Positions 8,700-18,810 of a DNA stretch of 64,000 nucleotides are shown in pieces (within the stretch, counting starts at the first letter, position 1; each line of letters starts with the position of its first letter). Made by a program: the position numbers and the translations under genes. This DNA is from Chromobacterium piscinae (GTDB lineage: Bacteria; Pseudomonadota; Gammaproteobacteria; Burkholderiales; Chromobacteriaceae), in the NCBI RefSeq assembly GCF_021129175.1, contig NZ_JAJOHV010000019.1:1-64000 (forward strand), given 5' to 3'. A model generated the notes under the pieces. It made no database searches. It was not told the DNA's origin and worked only from the letters and a program-made list of their open reading frames with translations.

Positions 8700-9771
8700 G
8701 CTCATCGTCGACAACCTATTTCTCAGCTATGACGCCACGCCCATCCTCAAAGGCGTGTCCTTCGCCCTCAATGCCGGAGAAGTCGTCTCGCTGCTGGGCG
8801 CTTCCGGCAGCGGCAAGACCACGCTGCTGCGGGCCATCGCCGGGCTGGAGCAGCCTTCCGCCGGCGCTATCCGCCTCAATGAGCAAACCCTGTACGACAG
8901 CGACGCCGGCCACAACCTGCCGGTGGAGAACCGCTCGCTGGGCCTGGTGTTCCAGTCTTACGCGCTGTGGCCCCACCGCACGGTGGCGGAAAACGTCGGC
9001 TACGGCCTCAAGCTGCGCAAGACCGGGCAAAAAGAGATAGCCGACCGCGTGGGACAGGTGCTGGAGCAATTGGGCCTGGGCGCGCTGGGCCAGCGCTACC
9101 CCCATCAGCTATCCGGCGGCCAACAGCAGCGGGTCGCCATCGCCCGCGCCCTGGTGTACAACCCGCCGGTCATTCTGCTGGACGAGCCGCTGTCCAATCT
9201 GGACGCCAAACTGCGCGAGGAAGCCCGCGCCTGGCTGCGCGAACTGATCATAGAGCTGAAACTGTCCGCGTTGTGCGTCACCCATGACCAGGGCGAAGCG
9301 ATGGCGATGTCCGACCGCATTCTGCTGCTCAAACACGGCCGCATCGAACAAGCCGGCACGCCGACCGAGCTCTACTCCCAGCCTGCCAGCCTGTATAGCG
9401 CGCAGTTCATGGGCGCCAACAACACCCTGAGCGCCACCGTCGCCGCCAGCGAAGGCGATAGCGTCATCCTGAACGGCGACGGCTGGCAGCTGAGGGCCAC
9501 CGCCCGCCAGCCTTTGCCGGCGGGAAGCCAAGCGCAGGCGGTGATCCGGCTGGAGCGGCTGCGCGTGCGCGACGAGCCCGGCCACAACCGCCTGCCGGCC
9601 AGGCTACTCGCCTCGATGTATCTGGGCGACCGCTGGGAATACCTGCTGCAACAGCGAGAAAACCGGCTGCGCGCCTACGGCCAGGAAGCCAGGGCGGCTG
9701 GCGAATGCTGGCTGGAGTTCGGCGAGCGCGATACCTGGGCCTTCGGCCGGGAAGCATCCAATCCAAGCTAA
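8692..9771 (+). CDS. ABC importer ATPase, FbpC-type
   Basis: 359 aa. Walker A GASGSGKTT (36-44), Q-loop FQSYALWPH, signature LSGGQQQR (140-147), Walker B VILLDEPLSNLD and switch region CVTHDQGEA are all intact. The C-terminal 120 residues form a TOBE-like regulatory domain. Overlap with the permease indicates coupled translation. Together with the two preceding genes it forms a complete importer. Confidence 0.92.
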   Translation: MTKLIVDNLFLSYDATPILKGVSFALNAGEVVSLLGASGSGKTTLLRAIAGLEQPSAGAIRLNEQTLYDSDAGHNLPVENRSLGLVFQSYALWPHRTVAENVGYGLKLRKTGQKEIADRVGQVLEQLGLGALGQRYPHQLSGGQQQRVAIARALVYNPPVILLDEPLSNLDAKLREEARAWLRELIIELKLSALCVTHDQGEAMAMSDRILLLKHGRIEQAGTPTELYSQPASLYSAQFMGANNTLSATVAASEGDSVILNGDGWQLRATARQPLPAGSQAQAVIRLERLRVRDEPGHNRLPARLLASMYLGDRWEYLLQQRENRLRAYGQEARAAGECWLEFGERDTWAFGREASNPS

Positions 9772-9783
9772 CCTCAGGCAAGC

Positions 9784-9810
9784 GGCCGTTCCGGGCGCAC
9801 GCCCGGACGG
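9784..9810. terminator. weak hairpin between convergent genes
   Basis: An imperfect GC-rich inverted repeat (tccgggcg/cgcccgga) lies between the ABC operon and the convergent exporter gene. There is no clear T run, so it is only a possible terminator. Confidence 0.35.
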
Positions 9811-9813
9811 CTG

Positions 9814-11211
9814 TCACTCATGCCCGCCCGACACCTGCCGTCCCGCATCCGGCTTCAACTTCAAAAACTGCAGGCTGGACAATATGGTCAGGCCGCCCAT
9901 GAACAGGAAAGCATGGCCGAAATCAGCGGCGGTCAGCTGTTGATGGCCCTGCATCCAGGCAGCGCCCTGCAACGCGAACGCGCCCACCGTCACGCCGAAG
10001 CCGGCAGCCAGTTGCTGCGCCACGCTGGACAAGCTGGTGGCGTGGCTAAGCCGCTCCTTGTCGACATCGGCGAAAGTGATCGCGTTCAAGCTAGTGAACT
10101 GCAGCGAACGCAAGCAACCTCCCAGCACGAACACCAACAGCAGCAGCCAATGCGGCGTGTCCGCCTGAAACAGCGAGTACACCGCCACCGAACATCCCGC
10201 CAGAATGCTGTTCACCACCAGCACCCGCCGGAAGCCGAACCGCTGCAACACCTTGGAGACAATGGTCTTCATCCCGATCGCGCCCATCGCGGTGGAGCAG
10301 GTCAGTAGGCCTGACTCGAACGGAGAAAAGCCGAAGCCCAGTTGCAGCATCAGGGGCAGCAGGAAGGGAATGGTGCCGATGCCGACCCGAAACACGAAGC
10401 CCCCGGCCACGCCGGCATGGAACGTGGACAGCCTGAGCAGCGACAGGTCCAATAACGGATGCGTCTGTCGGCGGTAATGCCGCAGGTAGATCAGCAACAG
10501 CGCGGCGCCAAGCAGGCTCAGCCAGATGGATGCCGTGGCCGACAGCATGTGCTTGCCTTCGGTGGCCAGGCCCAGCATCAGCATCGACAGGCCGGCGCCG
10601 GTGAGCAAGAAGCCCCACCAGTCCAGCCTGGGCACTTCATCCTCTTTCAGATTGGCGATGAAGCGCCCGGCCAGGGCTAGGCCCAGCAGGCCGATCGGGA
10701 TATTGATCAGGAAGATCCAGCGCCAGTGGAAGTAAGTGCTGATGAACCCGCCCAGCGGCGGGCCGATCACCGGCCCCAACAACGCCGGCACGGTCAGATA
10801 GCTGAGCGCCCGCACCAGATCCGCCTTGTCTATGGTGCGCAAGATCACCAGCCGCCCCACCGGCACCATCATCGCCCCGCCTATGCCCTGCAGGAAGCGC
10901 GCCAGAACAAAGCCGTGCAGGCTGCCGGTCATCGCGCACAACAGCGAACCCAACATGAACACCAGGATGGCGGAGCGGAAAATGCGGCGGGCGCCGAAGC
11001 GGTCGGCCATCCAGCCGCTGATGGGGATGAATACCGCCAGGCTGACCAGATAGGATGTCAGCGCCAGCTTCAGCGAGATCGGGTCCACGCCCAAATCCTG
11101 CGCGATCACCGGCAGCGAGGTTGAGATCACGGTGGCGTCCATGTTCTCCATGAACAACGCCGTGGCGACGATGAGCGGCGTCAGCATGCCGGGAGCGATT
11201 TTCAACTGCAT
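9814..11211 (-). CDS. DHA2-family MFS multidrug exporter
   Basis: 465-aa inner-membrane protein with about 14 hydrophobic segments. The first helix motif ALFMENMDATVISTSLPVIA and the ADRFGARR loop mark the EmrB/QacA/MdtD group of proton-driven drug exporters. No membrane-fusion partner lies next to it, so it more likely works alone, like MdtD. The C-terminus ends shortly after the last membrane segment. Substrate is unknown. It stands alone, convergent with the ABC operon. Confidence 0.85.
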   Translation of the reverse strand: MQLKIAPGMLTPLIVATALFMENMDATVISTSLPVIAQDLGVDPISLKLALTSYLVSLAVFIPISGWMADRFGARRIFRSAILVFMLGSLLCAMTGSLHGFVLARFLQGIGGAMMVPVGRLVILRTIDKADLVRALSYLTVPALLGPVIGPPLGGFISTYFHWRWIFLINIPIGLLGLALAGRFIANLKEDEVPRLDWWGFLLTGAGLSMLMLGLATEGKHMLSATASIWLSLLGAALLLIYLRHYRRQTHPLLDLSLLRLSTFHAGVAGGFVFRVGIGTIPFLLPLMLQLGFGFSPFESGLLTCSTAMGAIGMKTIVSKVLQRFGFRRVLVVNSILAGCSVAVYSLFQADTPHWLLLLVFVLGGCLRSLQFTSLNAITFADVDKERLSHATSLSSVAQQLAAGFGVTVGAFALQGAAWMQGHQQLTAADFGHAFLFMGGLTILSSLQFLKLKPDAGRQVSGGHE

Positions 11212-11286
11212 GACAAAAAGATATGAGCGAGAAGCGTTTCAGTTTATCACTCCGCAGCCATCAGCGTACCGAATGTCATGAACGCT

Positions 11287-11316
11287 AACAAAAAGCCGCC
11301 CGACAAAGCGGGCGGC
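11287..11316 (-). terminator. terminator of the phosphoesterase gene
   Basis: Stem gccgccc/gggcggc followed on the minus strand by ttttt, 26 nt past the stop of the phosphoesterase gene. Confidence 0.8.
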
Positions 11317-11341
11317 CCGGCAGCTTTCAGAGTGTAGCGGC

Positions 11342-13447
11342 TTAGTTGAAGGTCAGCGCCGAGGTGAAGTCGCCCATCGGCTTGCCGCCGTTTTTCACCA
11401 GCGCGACATCGCGCTCCGCCACGCCCGGCAATGGCTGCAGGCCGAAGCGGCGGGTCAGGAAGCGCAGGATGGAGGCTGTGTCGTACTGGGTGTGATCGAC
11501 ATAGCCCTTCTTGGCGAACGGCGAGATCAGAATAGCCGGAATGCGGGTGCCCGGCCCCCAGCGGTCGCCCTTGGGCACCGCCGCGTGGTCGTAGAAACCG
11601 CCGTTTTCGTCATAGGTGACGACCACCAGCATGTTCTTCCACTGCGGGCTTTGCTGCAGCTTGGCGATCACCGAGGCGATGTGGGCGTCGCCGTCCGCCA
11701 CGCTGGCGTAGCCGGCGTGCTGGTTCAAGTTGCCCTGCGGCTTGTAGAAAGCCACTTGCGGCAGCGCTCCCGCGGCTGCGGCGCTCAGGAAATCCTGATC
11801 GAAATCCTTCAGGTGCTGGCCGCGATAGGCCGCCTGTTTGGACGAATCGAAACTGGCATAGTAGTTGAACGGCTGATGGTGAGCCTGGAAATTGGGCACG
11901 CCGCCGTTGTAGATCTTGCTGCGGTCTGACGTGGCCTGCGCCCAGCCGCCGGCATACCAGGCCCAGCTGATCTGCTTCGCGTCCAGGCGGTCGGCGATGG
12001 TCGCCTGAGTCTGCGCCGGCAAGGTATTGGCCTTGGCCGGATCGGCGTAAAGACCGCTGGCGTCGCCGGAAGCCGGCGCGTTGCCGCTGGGCTGGAAAGC
12101 CGGCTGCATGGTGTTGACCGCATAGTACATGCCGGCCGCGTCCTTGGGCGTCAAATTATTGTCGTTCAGATACTTGGCCGCGCCGGAGAGCACGGACGCC
12201 GGCGTATTGGCCGCCGGCGTCAGCCGCACGAAATTGCCCTTGCCGTCGGTATCGATCGCAGAGATGCTGCCCTTGGCCGGCGAAGCATCGGCATTCGGAT
12301 ACTGCGGCGCGCAGGCGCAAACCAGATACTGGTGATTGAGGAAGGAGCCGCCGAAAGCGCCCATGAAGAAGTTGTCGGCCAGCGTGTATTGCTGGGCCAG
12401 CTTCCACATCGCCATCTTGCTGCCGTCGTAATAGCCCATGGTCAGGCCGCCGGCGTCGGAATAAGCGGCGAACTTGTCGTTAGCGCCGCCATTGATCTGC
12501 ATCTGGTTATTGTAGAAGCGGTGGACCAGGTCGCGAGTCACCACCGATTGCGGCACCGCCACGCCGGTGCCGTTCAGGCCGTTCGGATCGTCGATCTGGA
12601 ACGGCTTATTGGCGAAGCCCATGGTCTGCGCCTGGCTCAGCGTCACGGCCTGGCCAGCGGCGGTCAGGCCGCCCCAGGTCGGCGGCAGCGCCGGTAGAGT
12701 CGAGTTGTCGAAATCCTTCTGCGCGACGTAGCCGCCCCTGGATGACGGATTGACGCCGGGAATGCCGTTGGCTCCGGGGAACAGGCCGTACAGGTTGTCG
12801 AAGCCGCGGTTCTCGGCGTAAATCACCACCACGTTCTTGATGTCAGACAGCGCCATCCGCCGGTGCAGGCTGCTCTTGACGTCGCCGCCGGCGCCCGCCT
12901 CCTTCACCGCGCCGGCGATGGCGTCGATGTTCTGGTTGATCGCCGCCTTCAGCGCGGCTTTGACGTCGGGATCGCTTTCCTTGTTGTGGTCGCCCAGCAG
13001 CTTGTCCGCCGGCACCCCCACCCGCGCGGCCACCGCGCTGCGCGCGCTGGAAAGATCCATGCCTCCGTCCATCAAATCGGCCACCTCGGAAGACAGCGAG
13101 CTGACCACGCCGTTGGCGGCGGCCGGGGCGCGGAACACCAAGGGCTCAGTCACCGGCGCGGCGGTCTGGGTATCGGGGTCGTACCGAACGGCGTCGGTGC
13201 CCACTTCCACCACCACGTCGCCCTGGCCGCTCAGGCGAAACGCGCCATTGTCGTCGGTATAGGCCGAGGGCTCGGCGGCGTCGCAGCGGCCGTTGCCGTT
13301 GCGGTCCAGGCAAACCTTGGCGTGGCGGAAGTAACTGCCGGTCACCACCCCGCTGGTGGAGGCAGAGCCGCCGCCGCTGCCGCAGGCGCTCAATACAGCG
13401 GCGCCGACCAGGGTCAGCGCCAGGCCACAGGCTAAACGTTGCATCAC
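11342..13447 (-). CDS. lipoprotein phosphoesterase (acid phosphatase / phospholipase C family)
   Basis: 701 aa. The N-terminus is a lipoprotein signal (VLSAC, predicted lipidated Cys22) followed by a Gly/Ser linker. A stretch with CLDRNGNGRCDAAEPS resembles a small calcium-type domain. From about residue 205 the PF04185-type phosphoesterase domain begins with NVVVIYAENRGFDNLYG, with the late motif VVTYDENGGFYDH and the loop GPGTRIPAILISPFAKKGYV. Members hydrolyse phosphomonoesters or phospholipids at the cell surface. It is divergent from a di-heme peroxidase gene and shares its control region. Confidence 0.88.
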   Translation of the reverse strand: MMQRLACGLALTLVGAAVLSACGSGGGSASTSGVVTGSYFRHAKVCLDRNGNGRCDAAEPSAYTDDNGAFRLSGQGDVVVEVGTDAVRYDPDTQTAAPVTEPLVFRAPAAANGVVSSLSSEVADLMDGGMDLSSARSAVAARVGVPADKLLGDHNKESDPDVKAALKAAINQNIDAIAGAVKEAGAGGDVKSSLHRRMALSDIKNVVVIYAENRGFDNLYGLFPGANGIPGVNPSSRGGYVAQKDFDNSTLPALPPTWGGLTAAGQAVTLSQAQTMGFANKPFQIDDPNGLNGTGVAVPQSVVTRDLVHRFYNNQMQINGGANDKFAAYSDAGGLTMGYYDGSKMAMWKLAQQYTLADNFFMGAFGGSFLNHQYLVCACAPQYPNADASPAKGSISAIDTDGKGNFVRLTPAANTPASVLSGAAKYLNDNNLTPKDAAGMYYAVNTMQPAFQPSGNAPASGDASGLYADPAKANTLPAQTQATIADRLDAKQISWAWYAGGWAQATSDRSKIYNGGVPNFQAHHQPFNYYASFDSSKQAAYRGQHLKDFDQDFLSAAAAGALPQVAFYKPQGNLNQHAGYASVADGDAHIASVIAKLQQSPQWKNMLVVVTYDENGGFYDHAAVPKGDRWGPGTRIPAILISPFAKKGYVDHTQYDTASILRFLTRRFGLQPLPGVAERDVALVKNGGKPMGDFTSALTFN

Positions 13448-13494
13448 GGATTTCCTTGCTGTTTAACGGAAAATGCGAAGTATCGCGACGGCAT

Positions 13495-13512
13495 GTTACA
13501 TTACATTTACAT
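13495..13512. promoter_or_regulatory. possible Pho-box-like direct repeat
   Basis: Two 7-mers, gttacat and tttacat, sit 11 bp apart, the spacing of a PhoB box, in the 166-nt divergent region between the phosphoesterase and peroxidase genes. Match to the CTGTCAT consensus is only partial. Confidence 0.3.
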
Positions 13513-13613
13513 TCTGTCAGTATTTTTCGTATGAACAGATGCCGTATTTCCATTTTCATCTTTTTGTCATTAACCCCAAGTACAGTCCCGCCACCGCAAT
13601 CGACACCGCCATC

Positions 13614-14855
13614 ATGCAACGCCTTCTGCTCTCCATCGCCTTCGCCTGCGCCGGCCTCGTCCAGGCTGCCGCTCCGGCCAAACCCGCCTATCAGAGCGCC
13701 AGCTACGCGCCCGGCCCGCGCCCGGTCAGCGCCAAACAGCTGGAGGAGCTAGGCCGCCAACTGTTCTTTGACCGTTCGTTGTCCGCCTCAGGCCGGATGT
13801 CCTGCGCCACCTGCCACAGTCCGTCCCATGCCTACGGCCCGCCGAACGGATTGGCCGCTCAGTTGGGCGGCAAGGATGGTAAACAGCCCGGCACCCGCGC
13901 CGCGCCTTCCCTGCGCTATCTGCAAAGCGTGCCGCCGTTCAGCGAGCACTTCCACGACAACGACGGCAACGACAGCGAAGACGCTGGCCCCACCGGCGGC
14001 TATACCTGGGACGGCCGCGCCGACTCAGCCCATGCCCAGGCCTCGCTGCCGCTGCTGGCCGCCAACGAGATGGCCAACGGCACGCCGGCCGCGGTGGTCG
14101 ACAAGCTGCGGCGCTCCGCCGCCGCCGCGCGTTTCCAGAAACTGTTCGGCAGCGACATCTTCAGCCATCCCGCCCAGGCCTTCGACAAGGCCGCGCTGGC
14201 GCTGGAAGTGTTCCAGCAAAATCCGCGCGAGTTTTATCCCTACGACAGCAAATACGACGCCTTCCTGCGCGGCCAGGCCAAGCTGAGCGCGAAAGAAGCG
14301 CGCGGGCTGAAGGCGTTCAACGATCCGGACAAGGGCAACTGCGCGTCCTGCCACATCAGCCAGCGCAGCGAGAGCGGCGCCTTCCCCGCCTTCACCGACT
14401 ACGGCCACATCGCCGTCGGCGCGCCGCGCAATCCGGAGCTGGCCGCCAACCGCGACCGCCATTACTTCGATCTGGGCCTGTGCGGCCCGGCGCGCACCGA
14501 CTTCAAGAACCGCGGCGACTACTGCGGCCTGTTCCGCACGCCTTCGCTGCGCAACGTGGCCCGCCGCAAAACCTTCCTCCACAACGGCGCCTTCCATGAC
14601 CTGCGCCAGGTGCTGCGCTTCTACGCCGAACGCGACACCCGCCCCGGCAAGTGGTATCCGAAGGGCAAAGACGGCAAGGTGGCCAAGTTCGACGACCTGC
14701 CGGCGCGCTATCAGGCCAACGTCAACATGGAAGCGCCGTTCGGCGGCAAGGCGGGTGGCAAAGCCATGTTCAGCGAGCGCGACATCGACGACATGCTGGC
14801 CTTCCTGAAAACGCTGAACGACGGCTACAAGCCGGCGGGCCGCGGCAAAAGCTGA
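13614..14855 (+). CDS. di-heme cytochrome c peroxidase family protein
   Basis: 413 aa with the start at MQRLLLSIAF. The open frame extends 47 codons upstream, but only this Met gives a signal peptide (cleavage near VQAAA). Two c-type heme sites are present: CATCH at 64-68 and CASCH at 243-247. Length and layout fit the CcpA/MauG superfamily of periplasmic di-heme peroxidases, which reduce peroxide with electrons from small cytochromes or oxidise a protein substrate. It is monocistronic and divergent from the lipoprotein phosphoesterase. Which subgroup it belongs to cannot be settled by eye. Confidence 0.88.
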   Translation: MQRLLLSIAFACAGLVQAAAPAKPAYQSASYAPGPRPVSAKQLEELGRQLFFDRSLSASGRMSCATCHSPSHAYGPPNGLAAQLGGKDGKQPGTRAAPSLRYLQSVPPFSEHFHDNDGNDSEDAGPTGGYTWDGRADSAHAQASLPLLAANEMANGTPAAVVDKLRRSAAAARFQKLFGSDIFSHPAQAFDKAALALEVFQQNPREFYPYDSKYDAFLRGQAKLSAKEARGLKAFNDPDKGNCASCHISQRSESGAFPAFTDYGHIAVGAPRNPELAANRDRHYFDLGLCGPARTDFKNRGDYCGLFRTPSLRNVARRKTFLHNGAFHDLRQVLRFYAERDTRPGKWYPKGKDGKVAKFDDLPARYQANVNMEAPFGGKAGGKAMFSERDIDDMLAFLKTLNDGYKPAGRGKS

Positions 14856-14915
14856 GCCGCAGCGGCGGGGCTGCGGCTATGCTGAACAAGTCGATTCCAT
14901 ATCCGGGAGAGCGCG

Positions 14916-15269
14916 ATGAAAGTGCAGCGCATCGTCGCCAATATCGCCACCGCCACGCCAGCCGCGGCGGAGCGCTTCTACCAAGATGTGCTGGGCCTGG
15001 AAATGGTGATGGACCACGGCTGGATCCGCATTTACGCATCCGACGCCGCCATGCAGCCGCAAATCAGCTTCGCCAGCGAGGGCGGCTCCGGCACCCCGGT
15101 GCCGGAACTGTCGATCGAAGTGGACGATCTGGAGCAGGCGCTGGCGCGCGCGCAGAGCGCCGGCATCGCCATCGAATACGGGCCGGTGGTGGAGCCCTGG
15201 GGCGTGCGCCGCTTCTTCGTCCGCGACCCGCTGGGCAAGCTGGTCAACATCCTCCAGCACTTGGACTGA
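14916..15269 (+). CDS. VOC-superfamily (glyoxalase-like) protein
   Basis: 117 aa with the paired beta-alpha-beta-beta-beta pattern of the vicinal oxygen chelate fold. ATPAAAERFYQDVLGLEMV opens the first module; SIEVDDLEQALARAQSAG and FVRDPLGKLVNILQH form the second. The RFFVRDPLGK ending is shared with glyoxalase, bleomycin-resistance and extradiol families. Substrate is unknown. Ribosome site gggagag precedes the ATG. Confidence 0.8.
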   Translation: MKVQRIVANIATATPAAAERFYQDVLGLEMVMDHGWIRIYASDAAMQPQISFASEGGSGTPVPELSIEVDDLEQALARAQSAGIAIEYGPVVEPWGVRRFFVRDPLGKLVNILQHLD

Positions 15270-15457
15270 GCCTTTCCCGCGACCAGCTCCGTACATCCAC
15301 TTAATCCCGCCAAACGCTCCCCCACAACATCCGCTCCCGGCATATGTTTCAAACACGGACGGCCTCAACGCCGCCGCGCAGATCATAAAAACAGCCGCAT
15401 CCACGCACCCGCATCAGGAAAGGGACCGACGCGCCGCGTCCGGCCCCAGGAGCCCCC

Positions 15458-17155
15458 ATGAGCAAACTCAGACCGGCCCAGCTCGGGCCCATCGTCGGCC
15501 ACACCACCGCCAGCAGCGCGCGCATCTGGATACGCGGCTCCGCCGGCGACGAGGGCGCCGACATAGACGGCGAGTGCCGCACCATAGGCGTGATCGCCAT
15601 CGTTTGGGAAAACGGCCGCCGCCCGCGCCGGCGCCGCGTCCATTATTTCCGGCTGCGGCGGGAGTACGACCGCACCGGCACCTTCACCCTGGGCGAGGAG
15701 CTGGGCCTGAAGCCGGCGGACAGCGCCCCCGTCCCCTTGCTCCCGGACACCGATTACATCGTCCGCGTCGGCACCCTGCTGCTGGACGACCCCGCGCCGG
15801 AAGACGACAGCCTGTCCCACGACGAGCTGGCCAAACGCCTGCCCGCCGCCGAAGTCTGGTTCGACGATCTGGAGGCGCTGCCGGCGGAAGAGTCCGAAGC
15901 CCGCTTCCGCACGTTCCCGGCGGCGGACGCGCCCGCCGGCCGGCTGAGCTTCATCGTCGGCTCCTGCCGCTATCCGGGCCTGCTGTGGAAGACCAAGCAA
16001 TCCGACGCCATCTTCGAGCCGCTGCTGCGGGAGGCCAAGGGGCAGGATGGGCGCGACGCCGCCCGGCTGCTGTTGATGGTGGGCGACCAGATCTACGCCG
16101 ACATGCTCAACCGCCACGTGCCGCTGGGGCTGGCCGACACCTTCGAGGAGTTCCAGCAGCGCTACCACAGCGCCTTCGGCTCTCGCCACATGCGCCGGCT
16201 GCTGCGCCAGTTGCCGGCCTACATGATCCTGGACGACCACGAAATAGAGGACAACTGGAGCCAGGACCGCGTCCGCCGCGCCGAGAGCCGGCGCGTGTTC
16301 AACCTGGCCATCGCCGCCTACCGCAGCTACCAGTGGGTGCACGGCCCCAGCTGCTACGGCCAGCGGCTGTTCTACCAGTTCCAGTGCGGCCGCTACCCGT
16401 TCTTCGCGATGGATTCGCGCACCCAGCGCTATATGGACGACGTGCCGGACAATCTGGACGACAACCACCTGCTGGGCCGCCCCAGCCTGGCCGACGAGGA
16501 GCCCAGCCAGCTCGACCTGCTGCAGGCCTGGCTGACCGACTGCCAGGACAAGCTGGGCGACACGCCCAAGTTCATCATCAGCCCCAGCGTGTTCGCGCCC
16601 AATCCGATGGATGCCCGCAGCGGACGCGCCGGCTGCGGCGCGGACCGGGCCCGCTGGTGCGAGGCCACCGACTCCTGGCCCGCCTTCCCCGCCACCCGCG
16701 CCGCGCTGCTGCGGCTCATCGTGGAGAAGCGGGTGCAGAACGTGGTCTTCCTGTCCGGCGACATCCATTGCAGCAATATCGCCGAGCTGAGCCTGAGCGG
16801 TTCCGCCGAGGCCGAGCGGCTGCGCGTGCTGTCGATCACCTCCTCGGCCTTCTACTGGCCCTTCCCCTTCGCCGACGGCGACCCGTCCGGCTTCGTCCAC
16901 GACTCCCGCGCGCAGGGACAGGAAGACGGCTTCGACTTCTCCGCCGGCGGCAAGCCGCACCGGATGGACTACCGCGCCTGGAACTTCACCCAGGAAGACA
17001 ATTTCTGCCGTGTGGACGTCGATCCCGCGGCGGCGAAACTGACCGTGACGGCTTTCGGCAAGCAGGGACAAGTGCTGGAGAGCGGCGGCTGGTTCGGCCA
17101 AAGCGGCAAGCCGCTGCGCGCGGAGCTGGCGTTGGCGCCGTGGCAACCCACCTAA
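15458..17155 (+). CDS. PhoD-like metallophosphatase
   Basis: 565 aa. Metal-binding motifs of the PhoD family are visible in order: SFIVGSCRYPG, MVGDQIYADM, MILDDHEIEDNW and, near the C-terminus, VVFLSGDIHCSN. The N-terminal 160 residues form a beta-rich domain. No Tat or Sec signal is visible at the N-terminus (MSKLRPAQLG), unlike secreted PhoD, so a cytoplasmic enzyme is likely. Substrate is unknown. It is the second phosphatase within 6 kb. Confidence 0.85.
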   Translation: MSKLRPAQLGPIVGHTTASSARIWIRGSAGDEGADIDGECRTIGVIAIVWENGRRPRRRRVHYFRLRREYDRTGTFTLGEELGLKPADSAPVPLLPDTDYIVRVGTLLLDDPAPEDDSLSHDELAKRLPAAEVWFDDLEALPAEESEARFRTFPAADAPAGRLSFIVGSCRYPGLLWKTKQSDAIFEPLLREAKGQDGRDAARLLLMVGDQIYADMLNRHVPLGLADTFEEFQQRYHSAFGSRHMRRLLRQLPAYMILDDHEIEDNWSQDRVRRAESRRVFNLAIAAYRSYQWVHGPSCYGQRLFYQFQCGRYPFFAMDSRTQRYMDDVPDNLDDNHLLGRPSLADEEPSQLDLLQAWLTDCQDKLGDTPKFIISPSVFAPNPMDARSGRAGCGADRARWCEATDSWPAFPATRAALLRLIVEKRVQNVVFLSGDIHCSNIAELSLSGSAEAERLRVLSITSSAFYWPFPFADGDPSGFVHDSRAQGQEDGFDFSAGGKPHRMDYRAWNFTQEDNFCRVDVDPAAAKLTVTAFGKQGQVLESGGWFGQSGKPLRAELALAPWQPT

Positions 17156-17188
17156 CTCGGCAACGCTTTAACACAAGCAGGAGAAATC

Positions 17189-17413
17189 ATGGAAACTCCC
17201 CCCATCGCTTGCCCATGTTGCGGCGACGATCTCTATAAAACACAGCCGATTTCAGGCCCATACCGAAGCAAGATTGAAGGCCCTGAATTCCGTCAAGATG
17301 ATCAGGGCCTATTCATGGTTTGTCCAAACTGCCAATGTCGGATCGAGTTTACTGGCATAGGCCAAATTTCTTTATCCCCAACTCAAACCTGCATCAAATA
17401 TGTGGAAAAATGA
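17189..17413 (+). CDS. small zinc-ribbon-like protein
   Basis: 74 aa, preceded by a good RBS (gcaggagaaatc). Seven cysteines: CPCC at 8-11 and CPNCQC at 45-50 form a likely two-knuckle metal site, plus Cys68. The base composition is clearly more AT-rich than its neighbours, suggesting acquisition. It lies 33 nt downstream of the PhoD-like gene and may be read from that transcript. I do not recognise a named family; a cysteine-rich CPCC-type domain is possible. Confidence 0.7.
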   Translation: METPPIACPCCGDDLYKTQPISGPYRSKIEGPEFRQDDQGLFMVCPNCQCRIEFTGIGQISLSPTQTCIKYVEK

Positions 17414-17424
17414 AGAATGAATTA

Positions 17425-17456
17425 CAAAAAAGCCCACCGCAAGCGGTGGGCTTTTC
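17425..17456. terminator. bidirectional terminator between the zinc-ribbon gene and purA
   Basis: Stem gcccaccgc/gcggtgggc flanked by an A run on the left and a T run on the right. It serves both convergent genes. Confidence 0.85.
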
Positions 17457-17475
17457 TCTGGCATAAGCCTGAGGC

Positions 17476-18792
<1,317 letters not shown>

Positions 18793-18810
18793 TCAGATTC
18801 AAACAAAAAT

